From a virus: a stretch of DNA of 38,377 nucleotides. The position numbers and the translations under genes were made by a program. The stretch spans positions 1 to 38,377 of the IMG/VR virus record IMGVR_UViG_3300030385_002220; one strand, 5' to 3'. Of the stretch, positions 1-9,381 are shown piece by piece (the first letter of the stretch is position 1; each line of letters opens with the position of its first letter). Under the pieces are notes generated by a model. The model was not told the DNA's origin. It made no database searches and saw only the letters and a program-made list of their open reading frames with translations.

Positions 1-1815
1 ACTACCGCCCCTATAACAGGAGGCACTATAACTGGTAGTGGAACAATAGCAATTACTAACGCAGCAGGCACTACAGTAGGTGCGGCTGCATTAGATGCTG
101 GGACTGGCATAAGTTTATCAGATTCTGGTGGAGTTTATACAGTTACTAATTCAGGAGTTACAAGCATAGTGGCTGGAACTAATGTTACTATTAGTGGAGC
201 AACTGGCGCTGTAACAATTAACGCAGATACACAAGGAGATCTAACAGCAATAGCAGCTTCAACAGATAGTGACCAATTAGGTATTGAAGTTGTTAACGGA
301 ACTGGGCCTATTCCAGAGGTAGGATTAAATATTATTGGTCAAACAAATCTTGCTGCTACTGCAGCAGTTGGTGATGAGCTTATTATTTATGATCTTGACA
401 CAACAACGAACAAATCAATTACAGTAGCTAATTTATTAGCAGCTGCTCCACAAGGAGACCTAACAGGTTTAACAGCTGGGACGGCTATATCTATTGACGA
501 TCCTACAGGACCTGTACCTACTATAAATAATACTGGTGTAACCTCTGCGGTTGCAAGTACAGGTATTAGTGTAAGTGGAGCTACAGGAGCGGTAACCTTT
601 ACCAATACAGGTGTAACATCTGCGGTTGCAGGATCAAACATAAGTGTTTCTTCAGCAACAGGAGCAGTAACAATAGCTTACACAGGGGGAACAGGCTCAA
701 TGTCAAGCTGGATAGTATCAGATGGTACTACTACACAAACTATAGCTGATGGTAATACACTATTAGTAACCTCACCAGCAGATGATACCGCAAAAGCGGG
801 TATTGATCCTGTTGTAAGTGCCACGGACACACTAACTTTAAATCTTGATTTAGAAGAAATAAACACAGTAACTACAGTAGCAACTGGGGACTTCCTTATT
901 TCTTCTGCCACTTCAGATGATGATAACCAAAAAATCACTGTAGCAAACATTCACTTAGATCAATGGGGTGATGCTGAAGGAGATGTAGATTTTGGTGGAA
1001 ATACATTATTAGACGTTGCAAGCGGTACTGGCAGTACAGATGGTGTTAACTTAGGTCAGGTACAAACTTTAATTGCTGGCACAGGTCAGTTCAAAGGAGG
1101 GTATAATGCTACCACTGGTCTAACAACAGATTTAGGAGGAGGCAATGGTTCTTTAGATGGAGCAAGTAACATTGCTTTAGACTTAGGAGATTTCTTTGTA
1201 GTAACAACAGATGGTAGTGCTTTTTATAGTACAGCTCTTGAGGTTGGAGATTTAATATTTGCTAACCAAGACATATCAGCATCTTCTACTCCTGCTGAAT
1301 CAGTTTATACGGTTGTTATTCAAGATCAAAACATTGCAGGCGCTGGAGCAACAGATGGAGCTACAGAAAAAGGTGTTGCTGGATTTGATTCTGATAACTT
1401 TAGTGTAACAGCTAACGGTTGGGTTACTTTAGATGCCACAGGAGTGACTGCAGCAGCTTATGGTTCAGCATCTGAAACATTAACGGCAACAGTTGATGCA
1501 CAAGGTCTGGTAACAGCTATGGCTGATACAGCTATTTCTATTACAGCCTCACAAGTAAGTGATTTCTGTACAGCCGTAGCAGTATGTGTGGCAGACGAAT
1601 CAGCGGTAGCTACAATTGGAGATGGCTCATCTAACACAATTAATGTCGCCCACACTTTAGGACAAGATGTAATAGTACAGGTTGTTGATTTAAATAACAG
1701 TTATGCTCAGATTTTCCCTGAGATTCAAAGAACATCAGCATCTAACGTAAGAATTTTAACTAATACGCCAATAGCGTCCAGTGGAGCGAAAGTATATATA
1801 CAGAAAGTATCCTAA
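1..1815 (+). CDS. Tail fibre / adhesin-like protein, 5' end cut by window edge
   Basis: The reading frame is open from base 1, so the gene begins outside the window. The GTG at 169 is probably an internal Val codon rather than the start. The visible 604 residues are rich in Gly, Thr, Ser, Val and Ala and almost lack Cys and Lys, as expected for an extended beta-structured fibre. A 24-residue unit containing GVTSAVAG..ISVSGATGAVT occurs at 148-219, 529-600 and 604-675. The C-terminus (motif VAHTLGQDVIVQVVDLN, then a PEIQRTSASNVRI stretch) resembles the beta-barrel tip domain seen at the end of many marine phage fibre proteins. The next gene, 29 bases downstream, is another fibre sharing one module with this one. 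A receptor-binding or tail-fibre role is inferred; the fibre character is fairly sure, the ligand unknown. Confidence 0.75.
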   Translation, partial: TTAPITGGTITGSGTIAITNAAGTTVGAAALDAGTGISLSDSGGVYTVTNSGVTSIVAGTNVTISGATGAVTINADTQGDLTAIAASTDSDQLGIEVVNGTGPIPEVGLNIIGQTNLAATAAVGDELIIYDLDTTTNKSITVANLLAAAPQGDLTGLTAGTAISIDDPTGPVPTINNTGVTSAVASTGISVSGATGAVTFTNTGVTSAVAGSNISVSSATGAVTIAYTGGTGSMSSWIVSDGTTTQTIADGNTLLVTSPADDTAKAGIDPVVSATDTLTLNLDLEEINTVTTVATGDFLISSATSDDDNQKITVANIHLDQWGDAEGDVDFGGNTLLDVASGTGSTDGVNLGQVQTLIAGTGQFKGGYNATTGLTTDLGGGNGSLDGASNIALDLGDFFVVTTDGSAFYSTALEVGDLIFANQDISASSTPAESVYTVVIQDQNIAGAGATDGATEKGVAGFDSDNFSVTANGWVTLDATGVTAAAYGSASETLTATVDAQGLVTAMADTAISITASQVSDFCTAVAVCVADESAVATIGDGSSNTINVAHTLGQDVIVQVVDLNNSYAQIFPEIQRTSASNVRILTNTPIASSGAKVYIQKVS

Positions 1816-1830
1816 CTTGGCCTATTTGCT

Positions 1831-1838
1831 TATATTTG
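1831..1838 (+). promoter_or_regulatory. Possible -7 element TATATTTG before the giant fibre gene
   Basis: TATATTTG matches TAnnTTTG but ends only 6 bases before the ATG at 1845 and has no -33 TTG at the usual spacing. If real, the transcript would be nearly leaderless. It is weaker than the TATCTTTG elements elsewhere. Confidence 0.35.
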
Positions 1839-1844
1839 TAATAT

Positions 1845-4800
1845 ATGGCTAATAATGTTTTTTACACTGACGCGCAGCTTCCAGCAACAAGCAAATTACG
1901 ACTTGACGGAAGCAGTTCTGGTAATACTTATATATCAGAAACTACAGCAGACACAATAACTTTAACGGCAGGTGGAAACGCAACAGGCGTTTTTAGTAGC
2001 AGCGGAACAACACTTACAGGCACATTAACCGTCAGTGGTAATACTACTTTAGGTGATGCTGGAGGTGATGACACAACAATTAATGGTCAATTATATCAAC
2101 TAACCACCGATGCATTAGGATATAAATTATATAGAACAGCTGGTGGTACTGGCATACTAATATCAGGCGCGGGTGATACTGAAATAGAATTTGGAACAGA
2201 TAACGGTAGTGGTACTAATACTACTTATTGGACTATTGGAAAAGATAATACTGATAATTCATTTAGAATATCTGCAAGTCAATGGTTAGGAGTTTCTGAT
2301 CAAGTAAAAATTGATGCTTCAGGTATGAATGCTTATGGAACATTTACAGCAACTGGAGCAACTACATTATCTACTATAGCGGAAATCGTATCAGATACAG
2401 ATAAGTTTTTAATGTCTGATAGTGGTGTGGTTAAATATGTAACTGGAGCTAATTTATTAACTTATATAGGCGCTGGAACAGGAACTGGTAATGTTTCTAA
2501 TACAGGAACGCCACTTAATAACCAAGTTGCTATATGGACAAACGCTACTACAATAGAAGGAGACGCGGATTTAACATTTGACGGAACTGATTTAACAGTA
2601 GGTTCTGGAGGAAGTATATACTCAGGGGATGATTTTGTTTTACCATCTTTAGGTACAAGTGGGTCTCCGAGTAATCATTATTTAATGTGTAACAATACTG
2701 GAACTGGTGGAGGTAAATTATATGTCCAAGCAGGAGCAGGTTCTTCAGCGTATGGAGGAGGATTAATTTTATATGGTCATTCTCACGCAAGTCAACCAGG
2801 ATGGGTAAAAGCAGGAATTTCTTCTGGTTCTGGAGGAAAGTTTAGTGTAAACACACAAGGTCTTGGTGGTGGTACAGATAAATTTACAGTAGATGCTTCA
2901 GGTGTTGTATCTATAACTGCCGATGGTAGTAATGCAGCTACGCTTACAGAAAGTGATAGTGGTGATTTTACTATTGCTTCTACTGATGATTTAAGATTAG
3001 ATTCAGGCGGTAGTGATATAGTATTAAGAGGAGCAAGTAGTCAAGAATTTGGTAGATTATCAAATGATGATGGTAATTTCCGTATTAGAAATATTACAAG
3101 TAATAAAGATATTAATATTGAAGGTAATGATGGTGGCTCTACAATAACAGCACTATCATTAGATATGTCTGCATCTGGTTACGCTACGTTTTATGATGGC
3201 GCAACTTTTTCAGGACACGTAATTATTAGTGATGCAGGAAATGGAAATTCGCCAATACTTTCAGTTACAGATACAGCCGACACAGAAGCTGCTTGGTTTA
3301 CAGGAAATAGAGCAGGAGATACAGGAGCATATATAGCAATAAGACATTTGCCTACAACAGCAGCCGAATCTAATAGGACAGGTATTAAATTCCAAGCAAA
3401 AGATGATGGAGACAATACAACTACTTACGCAGCAATAACTCAATATATAAAAGATTATACAGGAGGAACAGAGGATGGCTATTTAGCATTTAGTACAATT
3501 CAAAATGCGACTTTAACAGAAGTTATGAGAATAGGTGACAATGTAGGAATAGGTTGCACAGACCCAACAGGAAAGTTGGAAATTCAACAAGCACAAATAA
3601 CAACTCAATTTGATAGAGATAGTTTCTTAAGATTACACCCATCTGCAACCACAGATTCAGGTGGCTTTACAAATATGTTTTTTGGTACTTCAGCAACTAA
3701 TAATTATGGAGTTGCTATAGGTGGATTAAGAGAAGGAACAGATGGAGAGCCATCATTTAGTATTAGAATGTTAGATGATGCTATTTCAGGAACAGAAGTT
3801 TTAAATATTAGTAGTGCTGGTACTGCAACTTTTGCAGGTGATGTTGAAGTGGGTGGTGCTGCTTCAATAACACCCAATGCAAATTTTAGTAATTTAGCTA
3901 TAACTGATGCAGCTCATAGTGGTATAAGCATACTTTCTGGAAATACATCTGATGGTGCAATTTATTTTGGCGATACAGACTCAAACAATAGAGGTCAATT
4001 TAAATATTTACACGGAACAAACCAATTCAATTTTTCCACAGATGATACATTAGCTTTAACATTAGACTCATCTCAAAATGCAATTTTTGAAGGAACTGTA
4101 CTTATTGACGGTGTTGCAAATTATACAGGGTTAGAGATTAAAGGTTCAGGAGCTTCAAGACCTTCTATACAATGGTCAAATGTAACACAAGGCGATTTAG
4201 GAAGGATTTATGGAACAGAAGGCAACGCTTTAGTTCTTGCAACAGGTGCAAGTAATACTACGGCTTTAACTTTAGATAGTTCTCAAAACGCAACTTTTGC
4301 AGGTACTGTAGATATTGATTCAATTCCTTCAGTAGGCTCAGATACTGATAAATTCCTAATGTCTAATAGTGGCGTAGTATCATTCGCAACAGGCGCTGAA
4401 GTACTATCCTATATCGGAGCTGGATCTGGAAGTGGTAATGTTTCAAACACTGGGACACCACTTAATAACCAATTAGCTATATGGACAGACGCCACCACTA
4501 TTGAAGGAGACGCGGATTTAACATACTCTGGAACTATCTTAACAGTTGGAGGTGCAGTAGATATTAATACTCTCTCTGGAGGTAGGTATATGACATTAGA
4601 TGCTCCAACTTTAGGGGGTTATATAACTTTTGAAACTGGGGGCGCAGCGTATGCAGATATTGGTTCAGCAAGCGGGATAATAGGAAGTGGAACTGATACA
4701 GATCTATTAATGATAAAAGGTCGTGGCGGTAAATCTCTTGCTTTAGGCTCAGGTGGGGCAACCGCTTTAATATTTGATACAAACCAAACTGCAACTTTTG

Positions 4801-7334
4801 AAGGGGATATTGTAATTTCAGCAGGAAAAGAACTTATTATTGGAAGTCAATCATCAGCAGAAAGCCCATTAGGAATTACTATAAGAGATGACCAAGGAGA
4901 TGCTCCTGTCGGAGTGGTAATACATAATGAAAATACAGGAGATTCAGCAGATGCACAAATAGCTTTTGAAACTCAAGCTGCTCTGGACTTTAGTATTGGT
5001 ATTGACAGAAGTGATGGTAATAACTTTGTATTTTCAAGAGCAGGAGTTTTAGGTACAAATAATGTATTTACTATTAATGGCACTACTGCAACTTTTGAAA
5101 CACAATTAGATGTTAATACAATTCCTTCAGTTGGTTCTGATACAGACAAATTCTTAATGTCTAACGGTGGTTTGGTATCATTTGCGACTGGCGCAGAGGT
5201 ATTATCTTATATAGGGGCTGGAACTGGAAGTGGTAATGTATCTAATACTGGAACTCCTGTTAATAATCAAATCGCTATATGGACTAATGCAACTACAATT
5301 GAAGGGGATTCAGATTTAACTTTTGATGGAAGTAATTTAACAACAACTGGTACAGTAACTTGGAGCGGTGGTGGTTCAGCAGAATCTAACTCTGCATATG
5401 ATAACATGATAACTGGATTTAGTGATTCAGGTTCATCAACAATAACGCTTACACTTACACAGCAAGATGGTGGTACTTTAACAACTTCATTTAGTGTGCC
5501 TCAAGGTACAGGCGATGGCAATGTTTCAAATACAGGTACTCCACTTGATAACCAAGTTGCTATTTGGACGGATGCAACTACAGTTGAAGGAAGTGCTAAT
5601 ATGACATTTAGTGGAACTGTTTTAACAGTTACGGGCGGAACTTCTACAGAATGGGATACTGCGTACACAGACAGATTTAAATGGAATGGCACATCAGATG
5701 GATTACTTGCTTCAACAGGTAGAACATCATTAGGTGGTACTACAATAGGACAAAATTATTTTACTCTTACTAATCCAGGAGCAATTACATTCCCAAGACA
5801 GAATGCTGATAATACATTATCTTCTTTATCTGCTTCAGATTTTAGAACAGCAATTGGAGCTGGAACTGGAAGTGGTACAGTAACTGGCGTAACAGGTGCT
5901 ACACCAATAACAAGTACAGGAGGTACTGCTCCTGAAATCGGAATTAATAATGCAACAGGTAGTACTGTGGGCGCTGCAGCTATTTCGGCAGGTACAGGAA
6001 TTAGTATTAGTGATAGTAGTGGTGTTTATACAATAACAAATAGCGCTCCAGCAAGTGGTAGCGCTGTAACTGGAAGTGGTACAGAGAATTATCTTCCAAA
6101 ATGGAGTGGTTCAAGCTCTCTTACTAATTCTACAATTTTTTATGATGCAAGTACGCCAACAAATTTAGAAATTCAAAATCAAGTTGATGAAGGAAGTATA
6201 TCATTTAGAGCAACTAATGCATCAAGTGAAACACAAGAATATTTTGTAGTACATGCCACCACTGAATTAACAAGATTTTATAAAGGAGTTAATTTCAATG
6301 ATGACGTAAAACTTACTTTTGGAGATATAGCTGTTCCAGGGGATTTAGAAATTTGGCACGATGAAGATAATAGTTATATAACTGATACTGGAACAGGCTC
6401 TTTGTACATAGATGGCTCAAGCGTTTACATAAGAGCAAACAGTAATGAAAATGCAGTAGTTTGTTTGCAAAATTCTGAAGTTCAAATATTTCACAATGGT
6501 AGTGAAAAAATGGCTACCAAAAGTACAGGTATAGCTGTAACGGGAGTAATAACCGCTACTGGTGGGAATTCAACGGAATGGAATACAGCATATGATAACC
6601 ATATAGTATCATTAGCTTTTTCAGGCACAAGTACAACGACTCTTACACTTACACAGCAAGATGGTGGTACTATTAGTAATACTTTTAGCAATCCTCAAGG
6701 TACAGTCACATCAGTTTCATCTGGTACGGGTGACACATTATCAGTAACTAATGGAACAACAACTCCAGTATTAGAAATTGCAATAGGTGCTGTAGTAAAT
6801 GGTGGTACTAAGTTAGCAAATGGTGATCAAATATATGACTTTGTTAATGATAATTATTTAGCACTTGGTGGCGGAACAATGACTGGAGATATAGTTTTAG
6901 ATTCAAATGCTCATATTCAACTTGATACTAATTTAGCAGCTAGTCAATCTTCAGGTACAATAATGAAAGACGCATGGGGTGATACTGTTGTTTATGGAAC
7001 AATCTATTACTTGGAATCAGGCGGAGAATGGTTTCCAGCTGCAAACGATGATGATGATGAATTTGCTATTAATTTATTAGCTATTGCGGTGGGTACAAAT
7101 TCAACAACTCATGGTATGCTATACGATGGAATTTTTTATGATAGTAGTCATGGTTTTACAATTGGAGCACCTTTATATTTAGGTGATTCATCTTCAGGGC
7201 CAGGCGGTGGAGCTGGTGGTTTCACTAACACTGCTCCATCAGGAGGTGGAGATAAAGCAAGAGTATTGGGGTATGCAATATCTGACGATGAAATTTATTT
7301 CCGTCCAGATAATACTTGGGTTACAATAGATTAA
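1845..7334 (+). CDS. Giant repetitive tail fibre protein (1829 aa)
   Basis: A low-complexity Gly/Thr/Ser/Asn protein with many short beta repeats, such as LTLDSSQNATFAGTV and GNVSNTGTPLNNQVAIW, and no catalytic motif that I recognise. Three copies of a 70-residue unit (IPSVGSDTDKFLMSNSG followed by an IGAGTGSGNVSNTG segment) lie near residues 178-247, 827-896 and 1093-1162, with a half copy near 1221-1257. A 40-residue TAYDN...LTLTQQDGG unit occurs twice. The C-terminal ~170 residues, starting near LALGGGTMTGDI, look like the folded trimeric end of tail fibres (LYLGDSS...PSGGGDKARVLGY). The ATG follows a TATATTTG element by 6 bases with no ribosome-binding site. Probably a trimeric host-recognition fibre. 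The fibre call is strong, the receptor unknown. Confidence 0.8.
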   Translation: MANNVFYTDAQLPATSKLRLDGSSSGNTYISETTADTITLTAGGNATGVFSSSGTTLTGTLTVSGNTTLGDAGGDDTTINGQLYQLTTDALGYKLYRTAGGTGILISGAGDTEIEFGTDNGSGTNTTYWTIGKDNTDNSFRISASQWLGVSDQVKIDASGMNAYGTFTATGATTLSTIAEIVSDTDKFLMSDSGVVKYVTGANLLTYIGAGTGTGNVSNTGTPLNNQVAIWTNATTIEGDADLTFDGTDLTVGSGGSIYSGDDFVLPSLGTSGSPSNHYLMCNNTGTGGGKLYVQAGAGSSAYGGGLILYGHSHASQPGWVKAGISSGSGGKFSVNTQGLGGGTDKFTVDASGVVSITADGSNAATLTESDSGDFTIASTDDLRLDSGGSDIVLRGASSQEFGRLSNDDGNFRIRNITSNKDINIEGNDGGSTITALSLDMSASGYATFYDGATFSGHVIISDAGNGNSPILSVTDTADTEAAWFTGNRAGDTGAYIAIRHLPTTAAESNRTGIKFQAKDDGDNTTTYAAITQYIKDYTGGTEDGYLAFSTIQNATLTEVMRIGDNVGIGCTDPTGKLEIQQAQITTQFDRDSFLRLHPSATTDSGGFTNMFFGTSATNNYGVAIGGLREGTDGEPSFSIRMLDDAISGTEVLNISSAGTATFAGDVEVGGAASITPNANFSNLAITDAAHSGISILSGNTSDGAIYFGDTDSNNRGQFKYLHGTNQFNFSTDDTLALTLDSSQNAIFEGTVLIDGVANYTGLEIKGSGASRPSIQWSNVTQGDLGRIYGTEGNALVLATGASNTTALTLDSSQNATFAGTVDIDSIPSVGSDTDKFLMSNSGVVSFATGAEVLSYIGAGSGSGNVSNTGTPLNNQLAIWTDATTIEGDADLTYSGTILTVGGAVDINTLSGGRYMTLDAPTLGGYITFETGGAAYADIGSASGIIGSGTDTDLLMIKGRGGKSLALGSGGATALIFDTNQTATFEGDIVISAGKELIIGSQSSAESPLGITIRDDQGDAPVGVVIHNENTGDSADAQIAFETQAALDFSIGIDRSDGNNFVFSRAGVLGTNNVFTINGTTATFETQLDVNTIPSVGSDTDKFLMSNGGLVSFATGAEVLSYIGAGTGSGNVSNTGTPVNNQIAIWTNATTIEGDSDLTFDGSNLTTTGTVTWSGGGSAESNSAYDNMITGFSDSGSSTITLTLTQQDGGTLTTSFSVPQGTGDGNVSNTGTPLDNQVAIWTDATTVEGSANMTFSGTVLTVTGGTSTEWDTAYTDRFKWNGTSDGLLASTGRTSLGGTTIGQNYFTLTNPGAITFPRQNADNTLSSLSASDFRTAIGAGTGSGTVTGVTGATPITSTGGTAPEIGINNATGSTVGAAAISAGTGISISDSSGVYTITNSAPASGSAVTGSGTENYLPKWSGSSSLTNSTIFYDASTPTNLEIQNQVDEGSISFRATNASSETQEYFVVHATTELTRFYKGVNFNDDVKLTFGDIAVPGDLEIWHDEDNSYITDTGTGSLYIDGSSVYIRANSNENAVVCLQNSEVQIFHNGSEKMATKSTGIAVTGVITATGGNSTEWNTAYDNHIVSLAFSGTSTTTLTLTQQDGGTISNTFSNPQGTVTSVSSGTGDTLSVTNGTTTPVLEIAIGAVVNGGTKLANGDQIYDFVNDNYLALGGGTMTGDIVLDSNAHIQLDTNLAASQSSGTIMKDAWGDTVVYGTIYYLESGGEWFPAANDDDDEFAINLLAIAVGTNSTTHGMLYDGIFYDSSHGFTIGAPLYLGDSSSGPGGGAGGFTNTAPSGGGDKARVLGYAISDDEIYFRPDNTWVTID
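2376..5615 (+). repeat. 210-base in-frame repeat in the giant fibre gene, three copies plus half copy
   Basis: Copies at 2376-2585, 4323-4532 and 5121-5330 are each exactly 210 bases (70 codons). A partial copy at 5505-5615 covers the last 111 bases. The protein text is clearly related in all copies (SDTDKFLMS..G, then IGAG.G.GNVSNTGTP..NQ and IWT.ATTIEG). DNA differs mainly at third codon positions, so the copies are old or have been held under protein-level selection. Confidence 0.85.
5391..6704 (+). repeat. 120-base in-frame repeat pair in the giant fibre gene
   Basis: Copies at 5391-5510 and 6585-6704 encode 40 residues each, both with AYDN, TLTLTQQDGGT and PQGT at the same places. The stretch coding LTLTQQDGGT is nearly identical in DNA, so this pair looks younger than the 210-base family. 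Confidence 0.8.
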
Positions 7335-7344
7335 AATATAAATT

Positions 7345-8055
7345 ATGGCAACAGTAACGGCAAGTAAATACGGCTTTGTATCTAATTCCAGTGAGTTCGG
7401 TTGGTCGTCAGCTCGTGATGCTGCAACAGGAAATAGTATTCAAAATCAGTCGACAAGTACAAATACTGCACAAGTTGCTGTAGCTTATGCTTCAGGAAGT
7501 AAAGGAAGTTCATGGGATGTAAAAAGACAGTTTTTAGCATTTAATGTTACAGCTTATCAAACGGGATATACTATAACAAGTTTAAAATTATATTATTTAC
7601 CTACTACTTCTACTCAAGGTAGCAGCGGCACTGGTATGAAAATGGCTCTTATACAATCAACAGCTCAAGGAAATGCTAATGCAGATTTAACAACAGCAGA
7701 TTTTGATAGTTTTTCTATGAATGATTATGCAGCTAATGATGGATCTACAGATAATACATGGAGAGATTTAGCTGTTTTATCATCAGTTGATTTAAATGCA
7801 ACAGCTATTAGCGCAATAACTGGCACAGGATATCTTAAGATATGTATAATGGAATATTTATATGATTATCCAGATTCAGCTCCAGGAAGTGTACTTTCAA
7901 TAAACGGTTCTGCTAATTTTAATACAGTACCTTATTTAAGTTTTACTGCAACGCCAGAAGGATATGGGAATGATATAATAGGTGTTGGATATTCAGATAT
8001 AGGTGAAGTAATTAGTGTAGCATCTGCAGATATATCAGAAGTTATAGGTGTATAA
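7345..8055 (+). CDS. Beta-rich virion or fibre-accessory protein
   Basis: 236 residues; the start is the ATG 10 bases after the fibre stop, behind an A/T-rich leader. Residues ~55-205 alternate in a pattern suggestive of a beta-sandwich (VKRQFLAFNVTAYQ, TSLKLYYLP, GTGYLKICIMEYLYDY, VPYLSFTA). This resembles carbohydrate-binding or DNRLRE-type modules found in virion and surface proteins, although I see no diagnostic residues. The last ~28 residues repeat a short unit, NDIIGV / SDIGEVISV / ADISEVIGV, a C-terminal repeat style common in marine phage structural proteins. Its position directly behind two fibre genes suggests an accessory adhesin or fibre-tip protein. The function is inferred from context only. 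Confidence 0.55.
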   Translation: MATVTASKYGFVSNSSEFGWSSARDAATGNSIQNQSTSTNTAQVAVAYASGSKGSSWDVKRQFLAFNVTAYQTGYTITSLKLYYLPTTSTQGSSGTGMKMALIQSTAQGNANADLTTADFDSFSMNDYAANDGSTDNTWRDLAVLSSVDLNATAISAITGTGYLKICIMEYLYDYPDSAPGSVLSINGSANFNTVPYLSFTATPEGYGNDIIGVGYSDIGEVISVASADISEVIGV

Positions 8056-8064
8056 AAAAATAGG

Positions 8065-8772
8065 ATGGCAAAAATTAGTAACACAGTAGTCTATCCAGAA
8101 ACAACTCCAACCTTGGAGGATTATGTAATTATAACTGACCAAGACACAGAAGATTTAGAAACTAAAACTTGCACTTTAGCAACCTTAGAACCCGTAGTAA
8201 CAAACTGCAATATGGATGTTCGTACTGCAGCCATAACACTAAACTTGGCTGAATTACAGAACTTACATTGCACCCCCAAACTATTGGCGGAAGCACCAGG
8301 GCCTGATAAAGCAATTAAGGTTATTAGCCAGACAATTTATGTAAAGCCAGGCTTAGTTCCATTTAACGGAGCAGTAAATTACTGGAGGGTATGGGTAGGG
8401 GTTGACCCACAGTGTGTTAATTATAGTTATGGTGTACCTCCTTATACTGTGCCTGAGACTTGTTTAATAGGACTCAGAGGAGGAGAGTGTTACCCGTATA
8501 CCGACCCTCCAACTTATATGACCGCACCAGGTTGGGACGTTCCGTATATGAACTGTTGTGGTAGCTTTACAAGCGGTATTTTAGGTACAACACAACTTAG
8601 GGTGTCCACTCCAACAGTTTTTACCGCAGGACTTACAAATGCAACCCTTGCAATAAATTCGGCTGTGTATTTTTGGCAAAGAAGTTTTTATTCAGCTGGA
8701 ACACCTACGGAAGGCGATGGTTTCGTGGGAGTTTCAATAAAATATCAAATAATGGACTATAACTGTTTATAA
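8065..8772 (+). CDS. Virion structural protein, paralogue 1 of 3 (Cys-rich version)
   Basis: First of three related genes. The N-terminus follows the pattern [MA/S]KISN..YP...P.L.DY.[VI][IL]TD.D..L.TKT, shared with the products starting at 8788 and 9630. A central segment (LLAEAPGPDKAIKVIS) matches the same segment in the other two, as does the C-terminal GDGFVGVSIKYQI. This copy is longest (235 aa) because of an extra Cys/Pro/Tyr-rich stretch at about residues 115-170, including CC and several single Cys. The APG-GK barrel type is frequent among structural proteins of marine phages. Probably a surface-exposed head or tail fibre protein; the exact role is unknown. The extra stretch is the likely variable, possibly receptor-contacting, part. 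Confidence 0.6.
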   Translation: MAKISNTVVYPETTPTLEDYVIITDQDTEDLETKTCTLATLEPVVTNCNMDVRTAAITLNLAELQNLHCTPKLLAEAPGPDKAIKVISQTIYVKPGLVPFNGAVNYWRVWVGVDPQCVNYSYGVPPYTVPETCLIGLRGGECYPYTDPPTYMTAPGWDVPYMNCCGSFTSGILGTTQLRVSTPTVFTAGLTNATLAINSAVYFWQRSFYSAGTPTEGDGFVGVSIKYQIMDYNCL

Positions 8773-8787
8773 AAAAAATAATATAAA

Positions 8788-9336
8788 ATGGCAAAAATTA
8801 GTAATCAAAACGCATATCCACTTATCAATCCAACATTAGAAGATTATGTTGTAATAACTGATAAGGATAATCAATTATTAACAAAAACAACCAAACTTAG
8901 AAACATAAGAGGTTTGTTTGAACAAGAATTAACTCAAGCTAATATTAGCATTGGAGGCACGACAGGCATCAATCTCCCTACCTATGGAAACCCCGTAGAA
9001 TTGATTCCTGCACCTGGGCCTGATAAAGTTCTACAGGTAATAAGTGTTTTTCAATATTTAAAAGCGGGAAGTGTACCTTATAATTATGGAACTACTGGCG
9101 ACCTTAATTACAAAGTAGGCTCATCTCTTGCTTTATTTTCAATAGGTGATTATAGGATAAACTCGACTATTGACCTTACTTGGCAAAACAATATTGGAAC
9201 AACCAAAGAACCAGAGATTAACCAACCATTAACATTGGTACAACCTAATTCAGGTCAGGATTACACAGAGGGGAATGGAGTCTTAAAAATAAATGTAAAA
9301 TATGAAATCATAGATTTAGAAGCGCTCTTTGGTTAA
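8788..9336 (+). CDS. Virion structural protein, paralogue 2 of 3
   Basis: 182 residues, 15 bases after the previous gene. The N-terminal block (MAKISNQNAYP...LEDYVVITDKDN..LTKTTKL), the central LIPAPGPDKVLQVISV and the C-terminal GNGVLKINVKYEI align with the genes starting at 8065 and 9630. The Cys-rich insertion of paralogue 1 is absent. The visible fold is mainly beta. It probably assembles on the same virion structure as its paralogues, perhaps as alternative or heteromeric subunits. Tandem duplication followed by divergence is inferred. No enzyme motif is visible. Confidence 0.6.
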   Translation: MAKISNQNAYPLINPTLEDYVVITDKDNQLLTKTTKLRNIRGLFEQELTQANISIGGTTGINLPTYGNPVELIPAPGPDKVLQVISVFQYLKAGSVPYNYGTTGDLNYKVGSSLALFSIGDYRINSTIDLTWQNNIGTTKEPEINQPLTLVQPNSGQDYTEGNGVLKINVKYEIIDLEALFG

Positions 9337-9356
9337 AAAAAAAATAACTATCTTTG
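9329..9356 (+). promoter_or_regulatory. Bacteroidota-type promoter, TTG-N17-TATCTTTG
   Basis: TTG at 9329-9331, part of a TTTG and overlapping the end of paralogue 2, is followed after 17 bases by TATCTTTG at 9349-9356. This fits the -33/-7 pattern of Bacteroidota primary-sigma promoters (TTTG / TAnnTTTG). It is the best promoter in the window because both boxes are present. It would drive the operon from 9382 through the packaging genes. Confidence 0.7.
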
Positions 9357-9381
9357 TGTTTATTAATTTAAAAAAAATCTA

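Noticed and set aside
387-641. Minus-strand ORFs throughout (for example 387-641, 14322-14669, 16139-16405, 18235-18540, 35572-35874)
   Set aside because: All lie opposite confident + strand genes, have biased composition typical of antisense shadows (runs of Leu, Phe, Ser) and no leader, neighbour or motif support.
169-1815. GTG at 169 as the true start of the first gene
   Set aside because: The same frame is open and encodes fibre-like repeats back to base 1, matching a module of the next gene, so the gene starts outside the window.
2475-5615. CRISPR-like or mobile-element interpretation of repeats in the fibre gene
   Set aside because: Repeats are in-frame, coding, long and unevenly spaced, with no short identical repeats and unique spacers and no transposase.
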